From contig CALZBR010000024.1 in NCBI GenBank assembly GCA_945621435.1, forward strand, positions 1 to 39,285: a stretch of 39,285 nt of DNA. Direction: 5' to 3'. Of this stretch, positions 7,838 through 16,564 are shown one piece after another (position 1 is the first letter of the stretch; each line of letters opens with the position of its first letter). The position numbers and the translations under genes are program-made. Source of the stretch: an uncultured Lachnospiraceae bacterium. GTDB taxonomy: Bacteria > Bacillota > Clostridia > Lachnospirales > Lachnospiraceae. The notes under the pieces were generated by a model, which saw only the letters and a list, made by a program, of their open reading frames with translations, was not told the DNA's origin and made no database searches.

Positions 7838-8821
7838 ATGTCGGGAGAAAGTGTTCGAACCGCAGCTGAGAGACGAAGCCGTGTTCAGAGATTGAAAATA
7901 TATATTGTTACCGGAATCGCAGGTTTGTTGATTCTTCCCGTGATTTTGTGTACAGCCATGTTGGTGCAGCTTGGCAAAATGAATGAAAAACTGGAACGGT
8001 TGACACAGCAGTTAAGCCGGCTTACCGATACCCTTACGAACGGTCAGCAGGAATCAGCTCAATTATTTGAGTATGGACAGAGTTCTTCCGGATTAAATGA
8101 AGGAAAACAGCCGGTGGCAGGACAGGAGATTGTTGAAATACAGGACAATTCTACGAAGGACGATACAGCGGGAGAAGCCGTCGGGATAACGGAAGCTGCC
8201 CGCAAAATATACCTTACTTTTGACGACGGTCCCAGCTGTTATACGGAGGATATTCTGAATATTTTGGATCGCTATGGAGTGAAAGCCACCTTTTTTGTGT
8301 TGGGCAAGGAGAATGAGAGTTCCAAGGAAATGATTCGTGAGATTCAAGAAAGGGGTCATACCCTGGGAATGCACTCCTACAGTCACGTATATTCCGAGAT
8401 TTACGAATCTGAAGAAAGCTTTGAGGCAGATTTGAAGAAGATACGAGAGTATCTGTATGATATCACGGGAGAAGAATGCAGTTTATATCGTTTTCCGGGA
8501 GGAAGCTCCAATAGTGTCAGCAAGCTGGATATGGAATTGTTTGCTGAATGTCTGGATAGAGAAGGCATTTGTTTCTTTGACTGGAATGCGACATCGGGAG
8601 ATGCAACCAGCGATGTGCTTTCTGTGGACAGGATAGTTACGAATGTCATGAGTGGAATTGACAATCACTCTACAGTGGTGGTTCTGATGCATGACGCAGC
8701 CGATAAACGGACGACAGTTGAAGCGTTGCCCATTATTATTGAGAGAATTATGGAATTGGAGGATACAGTTATCCTTCCTATTACGGAGGAAACTGAGAGG
8801 ATCCAACATATCAGGAAGTGA
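7838..8821 (+). CDS. Membrane-anchored polysaccharide deacetylase
   Basis: This 327-residue protein has a basic N-terminus, one membrane helix (about 21-45), a short coiled region (48-70), a linker, and an extracytoplasmic NodB-type (carbohydrate esterase 4) domain from about 120. The metal and catalytic motifs are present: TFDDGPS (127-133), HSYSH (179-183), RFPGGSSN (218-225) and LMHD near residue 284. Such enzymes deacetylate peptidoglycan or another surface glycan. RFPGG replaces the more common RPPYG, as in many clostridial members. The bactofilin gene follows after 27 bases, which suggests cell-wall work at a site organised by that scaffold. Confidence 0.9.
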   Translation: MSGESVRTAAERRSRVQRLKIYIVTGIAGLLILPVILCTAMLVQLGKMNEKLERLTQQLSRLTDTLTNGQQESAQLFEYGQSSSGLNEGKQPVAGQEIVEIQDNSTKDDTAGEAVGITEAARKIYLTFDDGPSCYTEDILNILDRYGVKATFFVLGKENESSKEMIREIQERGHTLGMHSYSHVYSEIYESEESFEADLKKIREYLYDITGEECSLYRFPGGSSNSVSKLDMELFAECLDREGICFFDWNATSGDATSDVLSVDRIVTNVMSGIDNHSTVVVLMHDAADKRTTVEALPIIIERIMELEDTVILPITEETERIQHIRK

Positions 8822-8848
8822 TTTTTAGAAACGGAGGATGTAACAGAT

Positions 8849-9826
8849 ATGGGTTTTTTCTCTGATTTGAAAGAGGATCTGGCGCAGGCAGTCAATGAAT
8901 TGGTGCCTGAAGAAGGAATGGAGAAGCTGGATACGGAACCGGACATCGAAGATGCAGACATATCTTTGGATGAAATGTTGAAAAATATTGATAATTATGA
9001 GTTGCCTGAAGAGGTTGAACTGCCTGAAGAAGCTGAGGTGTCTGAAGAAACCGGGTTGTCTGATAAAATCGAGGTGCCGGCTGTGGAAGAATCAGTGATA
9101 TTGACAGATGAAAGTATGGCAGATGACCTTAGAATGGAACAGATTCTGAATCAGATGCTGGAGGATGACTCGATAGAAATAGAAGATAACAATACTCCCG
9201 CCGTAGCCGATGAAGGACTTGGAGCGCAGAAGTCAGAAGAGGAACAAACCGAGACTGCGGAAGCTTTTGAAATACCTGTTTTTGAACCGGAAGAAAAAGA
9301 AGAGTTTCCCGAAAAGAAGGAAATAAACATAACGGAGGAAAAAGTAGAGATGGAAATGCCGAGAGTAGCATCTGATGAAAGTGCTGTTATCACTGCCGGG
9401 ATGGTGATTACCGGAGATATTACCACAGAGGGTTCCATAGATATCATCGGTACCGTTAACGGCAATGTAGAAGCGCTTGGAAAACTGAATATTACCGGTC
9501 ACATTAACGGTAATTCCAATGCCGCGGAAATATACGCGGAGAGTGCCAAAATCAATGGTGAGCTTGTTAGTGCAGGCGCAGTCAAAGTTGGTGCAAGTTC
9601 CGTTATTATCGGTAATATCACAGCGACAAGTGCAGCGATTGCAGGCGCCGTAAAGGGGGATATTGATGTGAGAGGTCCGGTTATTCTGGATGCTTCTGCC
9701 ATTGTGATGGGTAACATTAAGTCAAAATCCGTTCAGATCAACAATGGTGCGGTAATAGAAGGTATGTGCTCTCAGTGCTATGCAGATGTAAGTCCTACTT
9801 CTTTCTTTGAGGAATATAAAAACTGA
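8849..9826 (+). CDS. Bactofilin with a long acidic N-terminal region
   Basis: This 325-residue protein ends in a bactofilin (polymer-forming cytoskeletal, DUF583) beta-helix at about residues 175-305, seen as a series of short G/N-rich hydrophobic repeats such as GDITTEGSIDIIGTVNGN. The first 170 residues are highly acidic, with imperfect LPEE(A/V)E repeats around 50-70, and are predicted disordered; typical bactofilins are only 120-200 residues. The start MGFFSDLKEDL, an amphipathic segment, may touch the membrane. ACGGAGGA precedes the ATG. It lies between a membrane-bound deacetylase and pyrH and is probably co-transcribed with the deacetylase. Its role as a scaffold for wall enzymes is inferred from other bactofilins. 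Confidence 0.88.
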   Translation: MGFFSDLKEDLAQAVNELVPEEGMEKLDTEPDIEDADISLDEMLKNIDNYELPEEVELPEEAEVSEETGLSDKIEVPAVEESVILTDESMADDLRMEQILNQMLEDDSIEIEDNNTPAVADEGLGAQKSEEEQTETAEAFEIPVFEPEEKEEFPEKKEINITEEKVEMEMPRVASDESAVITAGMVITGDITTEGSIDIIGTVNGNVEALGKLNITGHINGNSNAAEIYAESAKINGELVSAGAVKVGASSVIIGNITATSAAIAGAVKGDIDVRGPVILDASAIVMGNIKSKSVQINNGAVIEGMCSQCYADVSPTSFFEEYKN

Positions 9827-9861
9827 AATAAATAAGTAAACAGACAGAGGGGTAATCATAA

Positions 9862-10557
9862 GTGAAAAGAATACTTTTAAAGCTTAGCGGCGAAGCACTT
9901 GCAGGAGATAAAAAGACCGGTTTCGATGAAGAAACCGTGAGAAAGGTAGCACTGCAGGTAAAGGAACTGGTGGATGACGGTATTCAGGTCGGTATTGTCA
10001 CAGGCGGCGGCAACTTCTGGAGAGGAAGAACCAGCGAAAACATAGACCGTACCAAGGCAGACCAGATTGGCATGCTGGCAACGGTTATGAATTGTATCTA
10101 CGTTTCGGAGATTTTTCGTTCCGTGGGGATGAAGACAGACATTTTGACACCCTTCGAATGCAGTTCATTTACAAAGCCTTTTTCAAAAGACAGAGCCAAT
10201 AAATATTTTGAAAGAGGTGAAGTGGTTTTCTTTGCCGGTGGAACCGGACATCCCTATTTCTCAACAGATACCGGTGTGGTATTGAGAGCGGTGGAAGTAG
10301 AGGCGGAAGTGATTTTGCTGGCGAAATCCATCGACGGAGTATACGACAGCGATCCTGCTCGTAATCCTGCTGCAAAGAAATACGATGAGGTTACCATCGA
10401 TGAGGTGATTGCAAAGAATCTCCAGGTGGTAGACATGACTGCCTCGATTCTGGCAAGAGACAACAAGATGCCCATGTGGGTATTCGGACTGAATGAAGAA
10501 AACAGCATCGTGAACGCTGTAAAGGGGAGCTTTCACGGAACAAAAGTATTGGTATAA
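9862..10557 (+). CDS. pyrH: UMP kinase
   Basis: This 231-residue amino-acid-kinase-fold enzyme phosphorylates UMP to UDP using ATP. LLKLSGEAL (5-13), GGGNFWRGR (50-58) and the C-terminal GTKV are family signatures, and the length is as expected. The start is GTG, placed by AGAGGGG at 9846-9852. frr follows after 15 bases. The order pyrH-frr-uppS-cdsA-dxr-rseP is widely conserved in bacteria and supports every call in the run. Confidence 0.98.
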   Translation: MKRILLKLSGEALAGDKKTGFDEETVRKVALQVKELVDDGIQVGIVTGGGNFWRGRTSENIDRTKADQIGMLATVMNCIYVSEIFRSVGMKTDILTPFECSSFTKPFSKDRANKYFERGEVVFFAGGTGHPYFSTDTGVVLRAVEVEAEVILLAKSIDGVYDSDPARNPAAKKYDEVTIDEVIAKNLQVVDMTASILARDNKMPMWVFGLNEENSIVNAVKGSFHGTKVLV

Positions 10558-10572
10558 AGGGAGGAAATTAAC

Positions 10573-11124
10573 ATGGATTCAAGATTACAGCAGTATGATG
10601 AGAAAATGAAGAAGAGTGTGGAATTCCTGCAGGCTGATTATGCCGGGATCCGCGCAGGACGCGCCAACCCTCATGTGTTGGATAAGCTTCGCGTTGATTA
10701 TTACGGAACACCTACTCCTGTTCAGCAGGTTGGTAACGTAACCGTTCCCGAGGCAAGAATTATTCAGATCGCACCTTGGGAGAAGTCTATGCTCAAGGCT
10801 ATCGAGAAGGCGATTCTTACCTCCGACCTTGGAATCAATCCTACCAACGACGGCAATGTGATTCGTCTTATTTTCCCTGAGCTGACAGAGGAGAGACGTA
10901 AGGATCTTGCCAAGGAAGTCAAGAAAAAGGCAGAGGATGGCAAGGTTGCAGTCCGCAATATCCGCAGAGAAGGAAATGATGCCTTCAAGAAGCTGGGAAA
11001 GACAGAGGTGTCTGAGGATGAGATCAAGCAGCTGGAGGATGAACTGCAGAAGCTGACTGATAAATATATCAAGGAAATAGACGCTTTAATGGATGAAAAG
11101 ACCAAGGAAGTAATGACTGTATAA
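10573..11124 (+). CDS. frr: Ribosome recycling factor
   Basis: This 183-residue protein, with EF-G, splits the post-termination ribosome. The family landmarks are visible: FAGIRAGRAN-like segment YAGIRAGRANPHVLD (25-39), YYGTPTPVQQ, and the conserved RRKDLAKEVKKKAEDGKVAVRN in the C-terminal helical bundle. GGGAGGAAAT lies just before the ATG. A terminator follows the gene. Confidence 0.98.
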   Translation: MDSRLQQYDEKMKKSVEFLQADYAGIRAGRANPHVLDKLRVDYYGTPTPVQQVGNVTVPEARIIQIAPWEKSMLKAIEKAILTSDLGINPTNDGNVIRLIFPELTEERRKDLAKEVKKKAEDGKVAVRNIRREGNDAFKKLGKTEVSEDEIKQLEDELQKLTDKYIKEIDALMDEKTKEVMTV

Positions 11125-11137
11125 GAACTGCTTGGGG

Positions 11138-11171
11138 GAGCGGGGATGTGACATTTCCGCTCTTTTCTTTT
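11138..11171 (+). terminator. Intrinsic terminator after frr
   Basis: GAGCGGGGAT at 11138-11147 pairs with ATTTCCGCTC-side bases ending at 11162 (10 pairs, two G-T), with a five-base loop, followed by the T-rich TTTTCTTTT. It would partly separate pyrH-frr from uppS onward. Confidence 0.75.
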
Positions 11172-11179
11172 ATGTGTTT

Positions 11180-11195
11180 GACAGCTGCAGCTGTC
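11180..11195. promoter_or_regulatory. 16-base perfect palindrome before uppS
   Basis: GACAGCTGCAGCTGTC is a perfect palindrome. Its left end overlaps a TTGACA (11178-11183), but no convincing -10 element lies 16-18 bases downstream. It could be an operator; that is only a suggestion. Confidence 0.35.
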
Positions 11196-11241
11196 CCGAT
11201 GATTGGAATTAGTATTTATTATGTAAACGAGGACAAGAGGG

Positions 11242-11961
11242 ATGGAACAGGAACTGAAGATGCCACGCCATGTGGCGATTATTCTGGATGGAAACGGAAG
11301 ATGGGCCAAGGCGAAGGGAATGCCGCGCAATTACGGTCACATTCAGGGCGCCAAGACAGTGGAGGTCATCTGCGAAGAAGCTTATAAGATGGGAATACAG
11401 TATCTGACGGTATATGCCTTTTCTACAGAGAACTGGAATCGCCCCAGGGAAGAAGTGGACGCCCTGATGAAACTACTTCGCAACTATATGAAAACCTGTC
11501 TGCAGACAGCAAAAAAGAATCGGATGTGTGTAAGGGTAATCGGTGAAAAATCACGGCTGGATGAGGATATCAGGACAAGGATTGCGGAGCTGGAAGAGGC
11601 GACCAAAGATAATGACGGGCTTCATTTTCAGATTGCAATCAATTACGGAGGACGGGATGAAATCATTCGTGCGTGCAGAAAGCTCGGTCAAAAGCTGGCA
11701 GCAGGTGAACTGCTGCCGGAACAGATTGCTGAGAATCATTTGGAAGAATGTCTGGATACGGCGGGGATTCCTGATCCTGATCTGTTGATCCGTACCTGTA
11801 ACGAACAACGTATTTCTAATTTTCTATTATGGCAGCTGGCCTATACGGAGTTTTATTTCACACCGGTTCCCTGGCCTGATTTTTCAAAAGACGAATTGGT
11901 CAAAGCGGTGGAGGCATATAATCATAGAGACAGAAGATTCGGGCGCGTGAAGGAGGAATAA
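11242..11961 (+). CDS. uppS: Isoprenyl transferase, undecaprenyl diphosphate synthase type
   Basis: This 239-residue cis-prenyltransferase makes the C55 lipid carrier for peptidoglycan and surface glycans from farnesyl diphosphate and isopentenyl diphosphate. The catalytic aspartate is D16 in AIILDGNGRWAK (12-23). FSTENWNRP and the C-terminal PDLLIRTCNEQRISNFLLWQ are signatures; the usual RTSGEQR is RTCNEQR here. Several ATG and GTG codons lie upstream in other frames and were not used. cdsA begins 3 bases after the stop. Confidence 0.97.
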   Translation: MEQELKMPRHVAIILDGNGRWAKAKGMPRNYGHIQGAKTVEVICEEAYKMGIQYLTVYAFSTENWNRPREEVDALMKLLRNYMKTCLQTAKKNRMCVRVIGEKSRLDEDIRTRIAELEEATKDNDGLHFQIAINYGGRDEIIRACRKLGQKLAAGELLPEQIAENHLEECLDTAGIPDPDLLIRTCNEQRISNFLLWQLAYTEFYFTPVPWPDFSKDELVKAVEAYNHRDRRFGRVKEE

Positions 11962-11964
11962 CCT

Positions 11965-12801
11965 ATGTTTTGGAGCAGATTTTTCAGTGGTATGATATTG
12001 ATGCTCATTGCGGCAGCCGGTTTCTTCTTGGGAACACCGGTGCTGACAATCATACTTTTTGTAACGTCAATGATAGGATACAGAGAGTTGGCTAAGGCAT
12101 TAGGAATATCTTCCGGCGAAGAGGGAAGGAAATTCAGTGCACCTGAGGTAGTAGGATATCTGGCAACCATAGGTTTGTATGTGTCACTTGGACTGATAGA
12201 CAGCGGAGTGATTGACAGAAGTCCCTCCGGTTGTCTATTGGGAGTGATTGTATTTCTGTTTACTGCCGAATTGTTTGTGTATGTATTCTGTTTTCCCAAA
12301 TATCAGGCGGAGCAGATTGGCTTTAGCGTGTTTGCATTCTTTTATGCATCGGTGATGCTTTCCTTTGTAGAGCTTACAAGGGCAGCAGAAGGCGGGGAAT
12401 TTCTCGTATGGATAGTTCTGATCTGTTCCTGGGGATGTGATACCTTTGCCTACATTGTGGGAAAACTGATCGGAAAGAAAAAGATATTTCCTGTTCTCAG
12501 TCCCAAGAAATCCCTTGAGGGCTGTATCGGCGGTGTCGCAGGTACCATGCTTCTGGGAACTGCTTACGGGCTGCTGTTCAAGGAACAGACCAGCCTGCTT
12601 CCCGTGGAATTTGCCCTGATTTGCGCTCTTGGTGCCGTGGTCGGCATGGTGGGAGATTTGGCCGCTTCGGCAATCAAGAGAAATAAAGGAATCAAGGATT
12701 ACGGTAAGCTGATACCCGGACACGGAGGTATCATGGATCGCTTTGACAGTGTGATTGTTACCGCACCTTTCATTTATTCTTTGATTGCGGTATTGCGGTA
12801 G
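11965..12801 (+). CDS. cdsA: Phosphatidate cytidylyltransferase
   Basis: This 278-residue integral membrane enzyme makes CDP-diacylglycerol from phosphatidic acid and CTP, the branch point of phospholipid synthesis. Seven or eight hydrophobic segments are visible, starting at residues 5-35. The family signature is present near the C-terminus: KRNKGIKDYGKLIPGHGG followed by IMDRFDS. GGAGGA, inside the end of uppS, precedes the ATG, so the two genes are coupled. Confidence 0.97.
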   Translation: MFWSRFFSGMILMLIAAAGFFLGTPVLTIILFVTSMIGYRELAKALGISSGEEGRKFSAPEVVGYLATIGLYVSLGLIDSGVIDRSPSGCLLGVIVFLFTAELFVYVFCFPKYQAEQIGFSVFAFFYASVMLSFVELTRAAEGGEFLVWIVLICSWGCDTFAYIVGKLIGKKKIFPVLSPKKSLEGCIGGVAGTMLLGTAYGLLFKEQTSLLPVEFALICALGAVVGMVGDLAASAIKRNKGIKDYGKLIPGHGGIMDRFDSVIVTAPFIYSLIAVLR

Positions 12802-12821
12802 ATTATATTTGAGGTATTCGT

Positions 12822-13964
12822 ATGAAGAAGATTGCGATATTGGGTTCCACCGGTTCCATCGGAACGCAGACACTGGAGGTCGTCCGTTGTAACCCGGAGC
12901 TGCAGGTGGCAGCACTGGCTGCAGGAACCAATGTGGATAAAATGGAAGAGCAGGTTCGGGAGTTTCATCCTCTGATTGTAGCAATGTGGAGTGAGGAAGT
13001 TGCCCGGGATCTGCAGATTAAGATAGCGGATCTGCAGGTTAAAGTGGTATGGGGCATGGAAGGTCTTCTGGAGATTGCGGAAATGCCGGAAAGTGAAGTA
13101 TTGGTGACAGCAATTGTGGGAATGATTGGTATCAGACCCACAATTGCCGCAATCAAAGCGGGCAAAGATATTGCCCTGGCAAATAAAGAGACACTGGTGA
13201 CTGCAGGACACATTATCATGCCGCTTGCGAAGGAGCATAAGGTTTCCATATTGCCCGTGGACAGTGAGCACAGCGCTATTTTTCAGTCTCTGAACGGTGA
13301 GCCGGCAGGCAGACTTGAGAAAATCCTGCTGACGGCATCGGGGGGACCTTTTCGCGGCAAGACCCGAGAGCAGCTGGCGAGAGTTCATGTGGAGGACGCA
13401 CTAAAGCATCCGAACTGGGCCATGGGACGCAAGATAACCATAGATTCGGCCACCCTTGTGAATAAGGGACTGGAGGTTATGGAAGCCGGGTGGTTATTTG
13501 GAGCCGGGCTGGACCAGATACAAGTGGTAGTACATCCTCAGAGTATTATTCATTCCGCAGTGCAATATGTGGATGGTGCGATCATTGCACAGATGGGAAC
13601 CCCGGATATGAAGCTGCCGATACAGTACGCACTGTTTTATCCAGACAGAAAGCCCATGAACGGCAGGAGGGTTGATTTCTTTGATCTGGGTCAGCTGACC
13701 TTTGAGAAACCGGATACGGATACTTTTACAGGGCTTGCGCTGGCATATCGTGCCGCTGCCATGGGAGGAACCATGCCAACTGTGTTCAATGCAGCCAATG
13801 AAAAGGCAGTGGCTCTGTTTCTTGACAGAAGGATAAACTTTTTGGAGATTACGGAATTGATTGGTGAGGCTATGGAGCACCACAAGTTGAAAGAGGCGCC
13901 GAATGTTGAAGAAGTTCTGGCAGCGGAAGCTGAGACCTATGAATATATTTCAGGAAGGATTTAA
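12822..13964 (+). CDS. dxr: 1-deoxy-D-xylulose 5-phosphate reductoisomerase
   Basis: This 380-residue enzyme converts DXP to MEP with NADPH, the committed step of the non-mevalonate isoprenoid pathway. The dinucleotide-binding LGSTGSIG is at residues 7-14. The metal-binding motif PVDSEHSAIFQ has D147 and E149, and GRKITIDSATLVNKGLE follows. Its clustering with uppS links isoprenoid precursor supply to the lipid carrier. rseP starts 7 bases after the stop. Confidence 0.98.
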   Translation: MKKIAILGSTGSIGTQTLEVVRCNPELQVAALAAGTNVDKMEEQVREFHPLIVAMWSEEVARDLQIKIADLQVKVVWGMEGLLEIAEMPESEVLVTAIVGMIGIRPTIAAIKAGKDIALANKETLVTAGHIIMPLAKEHKVSILPVDSEHSAIFQSLNGEPAGRLEKILLTASGGPFRGKTREQLARVHVEDALKHPNWAMGRKITIDSATLVNKGLEVMEAGWLFGAGLDQIQVVVHPQSIIHSAVQYVDGAIIAQMGTPDMKLPIQYALFYPDRKPMNGRRVDFFDLGQLTFEKPDTDTFTGLALAYRAAAMGGTMPTVFNAANEKAVALFLDRRINFLEITELIGEAMEHHKLKEAPNVEEVLAAEAETYEYISGRI

Positions 13965-13971
13965 GCTGTAA

Positions 13972-15057
13972 ATGGCAACTTTTATTTGGTTTGTTATAAT
14001 ATTCGGAGTGGTGGTGATTGCTCATGAATTTGGCCACTTTCTCCTGGCAAAAGCCAATGGAATCCATGTGGTGGAGTTCTCTGTGGGAATGGGTCCCAAT
14101 ATTTTCTCTTTTCAAAAGGGAGATACCAGATATTCCCTAAAGCTTTTTCCCATTGGCGGTGCCTGCATGTTTGAAGGGGAAGACGGACTGGCAGTGAAGG
14201 ATGAAGAGACCGGGCAGGTCAGAGAGCCGGGACCGGGATCTTTCCTGAAAGCCAAGGTATGGTCCCGGATTGCAACGGTGGTTGCCGGACCGTTTTTCAA
14301 TTTTATCCTGGCATTTATCGTTGCCCTGGTGATGGTAAATATGACCGGAGTGATTGCCATCCGTGATCCGATTGCAACAGAGGTACTGGAAGGTGGCGGA
14401 GCGGCAGCAGCGGGATTGCAGGACGGTGACAGAATCCTTTCGCTGAATGGAGAAAAGATAAAGCTGTATCAGGAAGTGTCTCTGTATATGCAGGCCTCTT
14501 ACAAAGGAGGCGATATTGAGGTGGAGTATCAGCGGGACGGCAAAACAGCTGTGACGACACTGACACCTCAATACAGCGAAGAATATGGAATTTATATGCT
14601 GGGTATCAGCAACGGAGAATTTGTGGAGCCCAAGGGTATCTCTACAGTCAGGTATGCCTGGTATGAGATGAGATATTCCGTGAAGGCGACCTACAAGAGT
14701 CTTGGAATGTTGTTTGGCGGGCGGGTGTCCCGACAGGATGTGGCGGGACCTGTGGGAATCGCAGTCAATGTTGTGGGCGCTACCTATGAACAGACGAAGG
14801 AATATGGCTGGCAGACTGTATTGTTGAGCATGTTAAATATCATGCTGATGTTGTCTGTTAATCTTGGAATACTAAATCTCCTTCCGATTCCGGCACTGGA
14901 TGGAGGAAGACTGGTGTTCCTGTTGATCGAAGTGATTCGGGGAAAGCCTATAGCACCGGAAAAAGAAGGAATGGTGCATTTTATCGGTCTTGTATTCTTT
15001 ATGGTTCTGATGGTCTTTATATTCTTTAATGACTTAAGTAACATCTTTTTCAAATAA
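13972..15057 (+). CDS. rseP: RIP metalloprotease RseP/RasP (site-2 protease)
   Basis: This 361-residue membrane protease cleaves membrane-embedded substrates such as anti-sigma factors and signal peptides. The zinc site HEFGH is at residues 18-22 in the first membrane helix, and the third ligand is in NLLPIPALDGGR (D310) near the C-terminus. A single PDZ domain lies at about 125-205. There are four membrane segments. No anti-sigma factor gene is adjacent. AGGAAGG within the end of dxr precedes the ATG. Confidence 0.97.
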   Translation: MATFIWFVIIFGVVVIAHEFGHFLLAKANGIHVVEFSVGMGPNIFSFQKGDTRYSLKLFPIGGACMFEGEDGLAVKDEETGQVREPGPGSFLKAKVWSRIATVVAGPFFNFILAFIVALVMVNMTGVIAIRDPIATEVLEGGGAAAAGLQDGDRILSLNGEKIKLYQEVSLYMQASYKGGDIEVEYQRDGKTAVTTLTPQYSEEYGIYMLGISNGEFVEPKGISTVRYAWYEMRYSVKATYKSLGMLFGGRVSRQDVAGPVGIAVNVVGATYEQTKEYGWQTVLLSMLNIMLMLSVNLGILNLLPIPALDGGRLVFLLIEVIRGKPIAPEKEGMVHFIGLVFFMVLMVFIFFNDLSNIFFK

Positions 15058-15069
15058 TCAGAGGTAAAA

Positions 15070-15639
15070 ATGAAATATATCACAGCCTATTACAGGCAGC
15101 AGGGGGAGGAAACACCCTCCCTTTTGCTGCAGCAGTTTGTTTACCGGGGAGTGCCGGTCTGTTTTGCGTGTCTGCAGACACGCAAAGAGGAAACAAAAGG
15201 GATAAAGGAATGGGTCAGAAGTTTTTCGTGGGAAAAAGCAATCAGAAAACCCGAAAGATGGTTGACAAAAGCCCGGGGAGAATTGGAAAAGCTTTTTCCT
15301 TTTCCGGAGAAATCGATGTTTGTGCTTGCAGTCGGAGAGTGGATCTTGTTGTCGGCGGGAACAGACGGACAAGGCATGTATCAGGTGAATTCCAATTTTG
15401 GAAGAGGCGTAGCACAAAGTATGAAAGATAATTTTCTGGGAGTTATTGAGCCGGAGGTTGGGGTTTTGCTGAACATAAGAGCAAGGGAAATAGTAGACGA
15501 GGAAAAGATACGCGAGGAAAAGATAGGGAAAGTGCTCTGCCCGGGAGAATTGAGAAATGATGAACAGGTGGAGAAGAGATTACAGGAGTTGGGAGGGACT
15601 TCATTTTTCCTATTTGCAAGGGAGAATGGAAGAGAGTAA
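15070..15639 (+). CDS. Unknown protein, possibly a degenerate PP2C-like phosphatase
   Basis: This 189-residue protein has no motif that names it outright. Its outline resembles small clostridial PP2C phosphatases: an opening MKYITAYYRQQG, a strand GVPVCFACLQT where PP2C has the metal-binding VCDGMGG, a strand FVLAVGEWILLSAGTDG where PP2C has its GDS segment, then GVIEPEVGVLLNI plus an acidic helix where PP2C has LLLCSDG. The aspartates that bind metal are missing at each point, so it would be catalytically dead. A Ser/Thr kinase gene follows directly, as PP2C genes often precede kinases, and this context is the main support. The start at 15070 follows AGAGGTAAAA, and it lies 12 bases after rseP. 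An unrelated fold remains possible. Confidence 0.45.
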   Translation: MKYITAYYRQQGEETPSLLLQQFVYRGVPVCFACLQTRKEETKGIKEWVRSFSWEKAIRKPERWLTKARGELEKLFPFPEKSMFVLAVGEWILLSAGTDGQGMYQVNSNFGRGVAQSMKDNFLGVIEPEVGVLLNIRAREIVDEEKIREEKIGKVLCPGELRNDEQVEKRLQELGGTSFFLFARENGRE

Positions 15640-15677
15640 GAAAGCTACGAGATGATATGGTGATTGGGGAAGAGTAT

Positions 15678-16463
15678 ATGGAGAAAAAGCGTATTGAGGA
15701 AGAATTACATGAGAAACAAAGTGCTTCCTCCCATGGGAGACTTCTGGGGGAAGGTGCTTTTGCCAAGGTGTATTTTGAACGTGACAAAGAGAGACCGGTT
15801 GCAAGCAAGGAGAGCGAATATGCAGAATTACTGGAAAGAGAGGCACAGGTTCTGAAACAATTGGACCATCCCTTGTTCCCTCGATTTTATGGATTTCAAA
15901 AAAATAAGGAAAGAGCAGTTTTAAAAATGGAATATGTGGAAGGAATCACGCTGGAACATTTTTGGAAGGAATCTACCGGAGTGCGAAAAAGTACGGAGGT
16001 GCAGATTGTCGGCATTGGAAAACAGATAGCCGAAGGGCTGGAGTATCTTCACGGCAAAGGGCTGCTTTATCGTGATCTGAAGCCGCAGAATATTATGCTG
16101 ACGAAAAAGGGAGAGGTCAAGCTTATTGATTTTGGATGCGTTTGTAAAATCGGCGCAAACCCGGGAGTTGCTGGGACACCAGGATTTGCGGCTCCGGAAC
16201 AGCTGAGCTTTGGAGGAAAACTGACAAAGAGTTGTGATGTTTACGGACTTGGGAGTGTGCTGCGAAGTATGACGGGGAAGAGGTGTTCCCGGAGACTGAA
16301 CAGGGTAATAGAGGCCTGTCTTCGGAGGGAGCCGGAAAAACGTCCTCCGGATATGGAATGGGTGCTGGAACTTCTGCAGCTGCTTCTTGCAGATAATAAA
16401 CCTGATGGTATCATGCCGGGATTGCTAAAGGGGGATGTTATATTTGAAAAAATAATACCTTAG
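15678..16463 (+). CDS. Small Ser/Thr protein kinase (Hanks type)
   Basis: This 261-residue cytoplasmic protein is a bare eukaryotic-like kinase domain. From the chosen start, the G-loop is LLGEGAFAKVY, the ATP-binding lysine lies in VASKESE (K44), the catalytic loop is YRDLKPQN (D133), and the metal-binding DFG has D151, followed by GTPGFAAPEQ. All catalytic residues are present. It lacks the membrane helix and PASTA repeats of PrkC-type kinases. The frame is open from an ATG at 15657, but GGGGAAGA at 15666-15673 favours the ATG at 15678. It lies right after the PP2C-like gene and is probably co-expressed with it and rseP. Its substrates are unknown. Confidence 0.9.
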   Translation: MEKKRIEEELHEKQSASSHGRLLGEGAFAKVYFERDKERPVASKESEYAELLEREAQVLKQLDHPLFPRFYGFQKNKERAVLKMEYVEGITLEHFWKESTGVRKSTEVQIVGIGKQIAEGLEYLHGKGLLYRDLKPQNIMLTKKGEVKLIDFGCVCKIGANPGVAGTPGFAAPEQLSFGGKLTKSCDVYGLGSVLRSMTGKRCSRRLNRVIEACLRREPEKRPPDMEWVLELLQLLLADNKPDGIMPGLLKGDVIFEKIIP

Positions 16464-16472
16464 CAAAAACTC

Positions 16473-16501
16473 TTGAGTTTTCCGGTCAAGCCTAGTATAC
16501 T
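16473..16501 (+). promoter_or_regulatory. Sigma-A-type promoter for the aldolase gene
   Basis: TTGAGT at 16473-16478 and TATACT at 16496-16501 are spaced by 17 bases. A small hairpin, GTTCC (16510-16514) with GGAAC (16522-16526), lies at the start of the leader. Confidence 0.7.
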
Positions 16502-16564
16502 TAAATTAAGTTCCGGTTCGTGGAACATAAAGCATGAGAGAATAAAGAAAAGGAGAAAAGAATT

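Noticed and set aside
11148..11387. Open frame between frr and uppS beginning with a hydrophobic stretch
   Set aside because: It overlaps the start of uppS in another frame, has no ribosome site, and its first part covers the terminator of frr.
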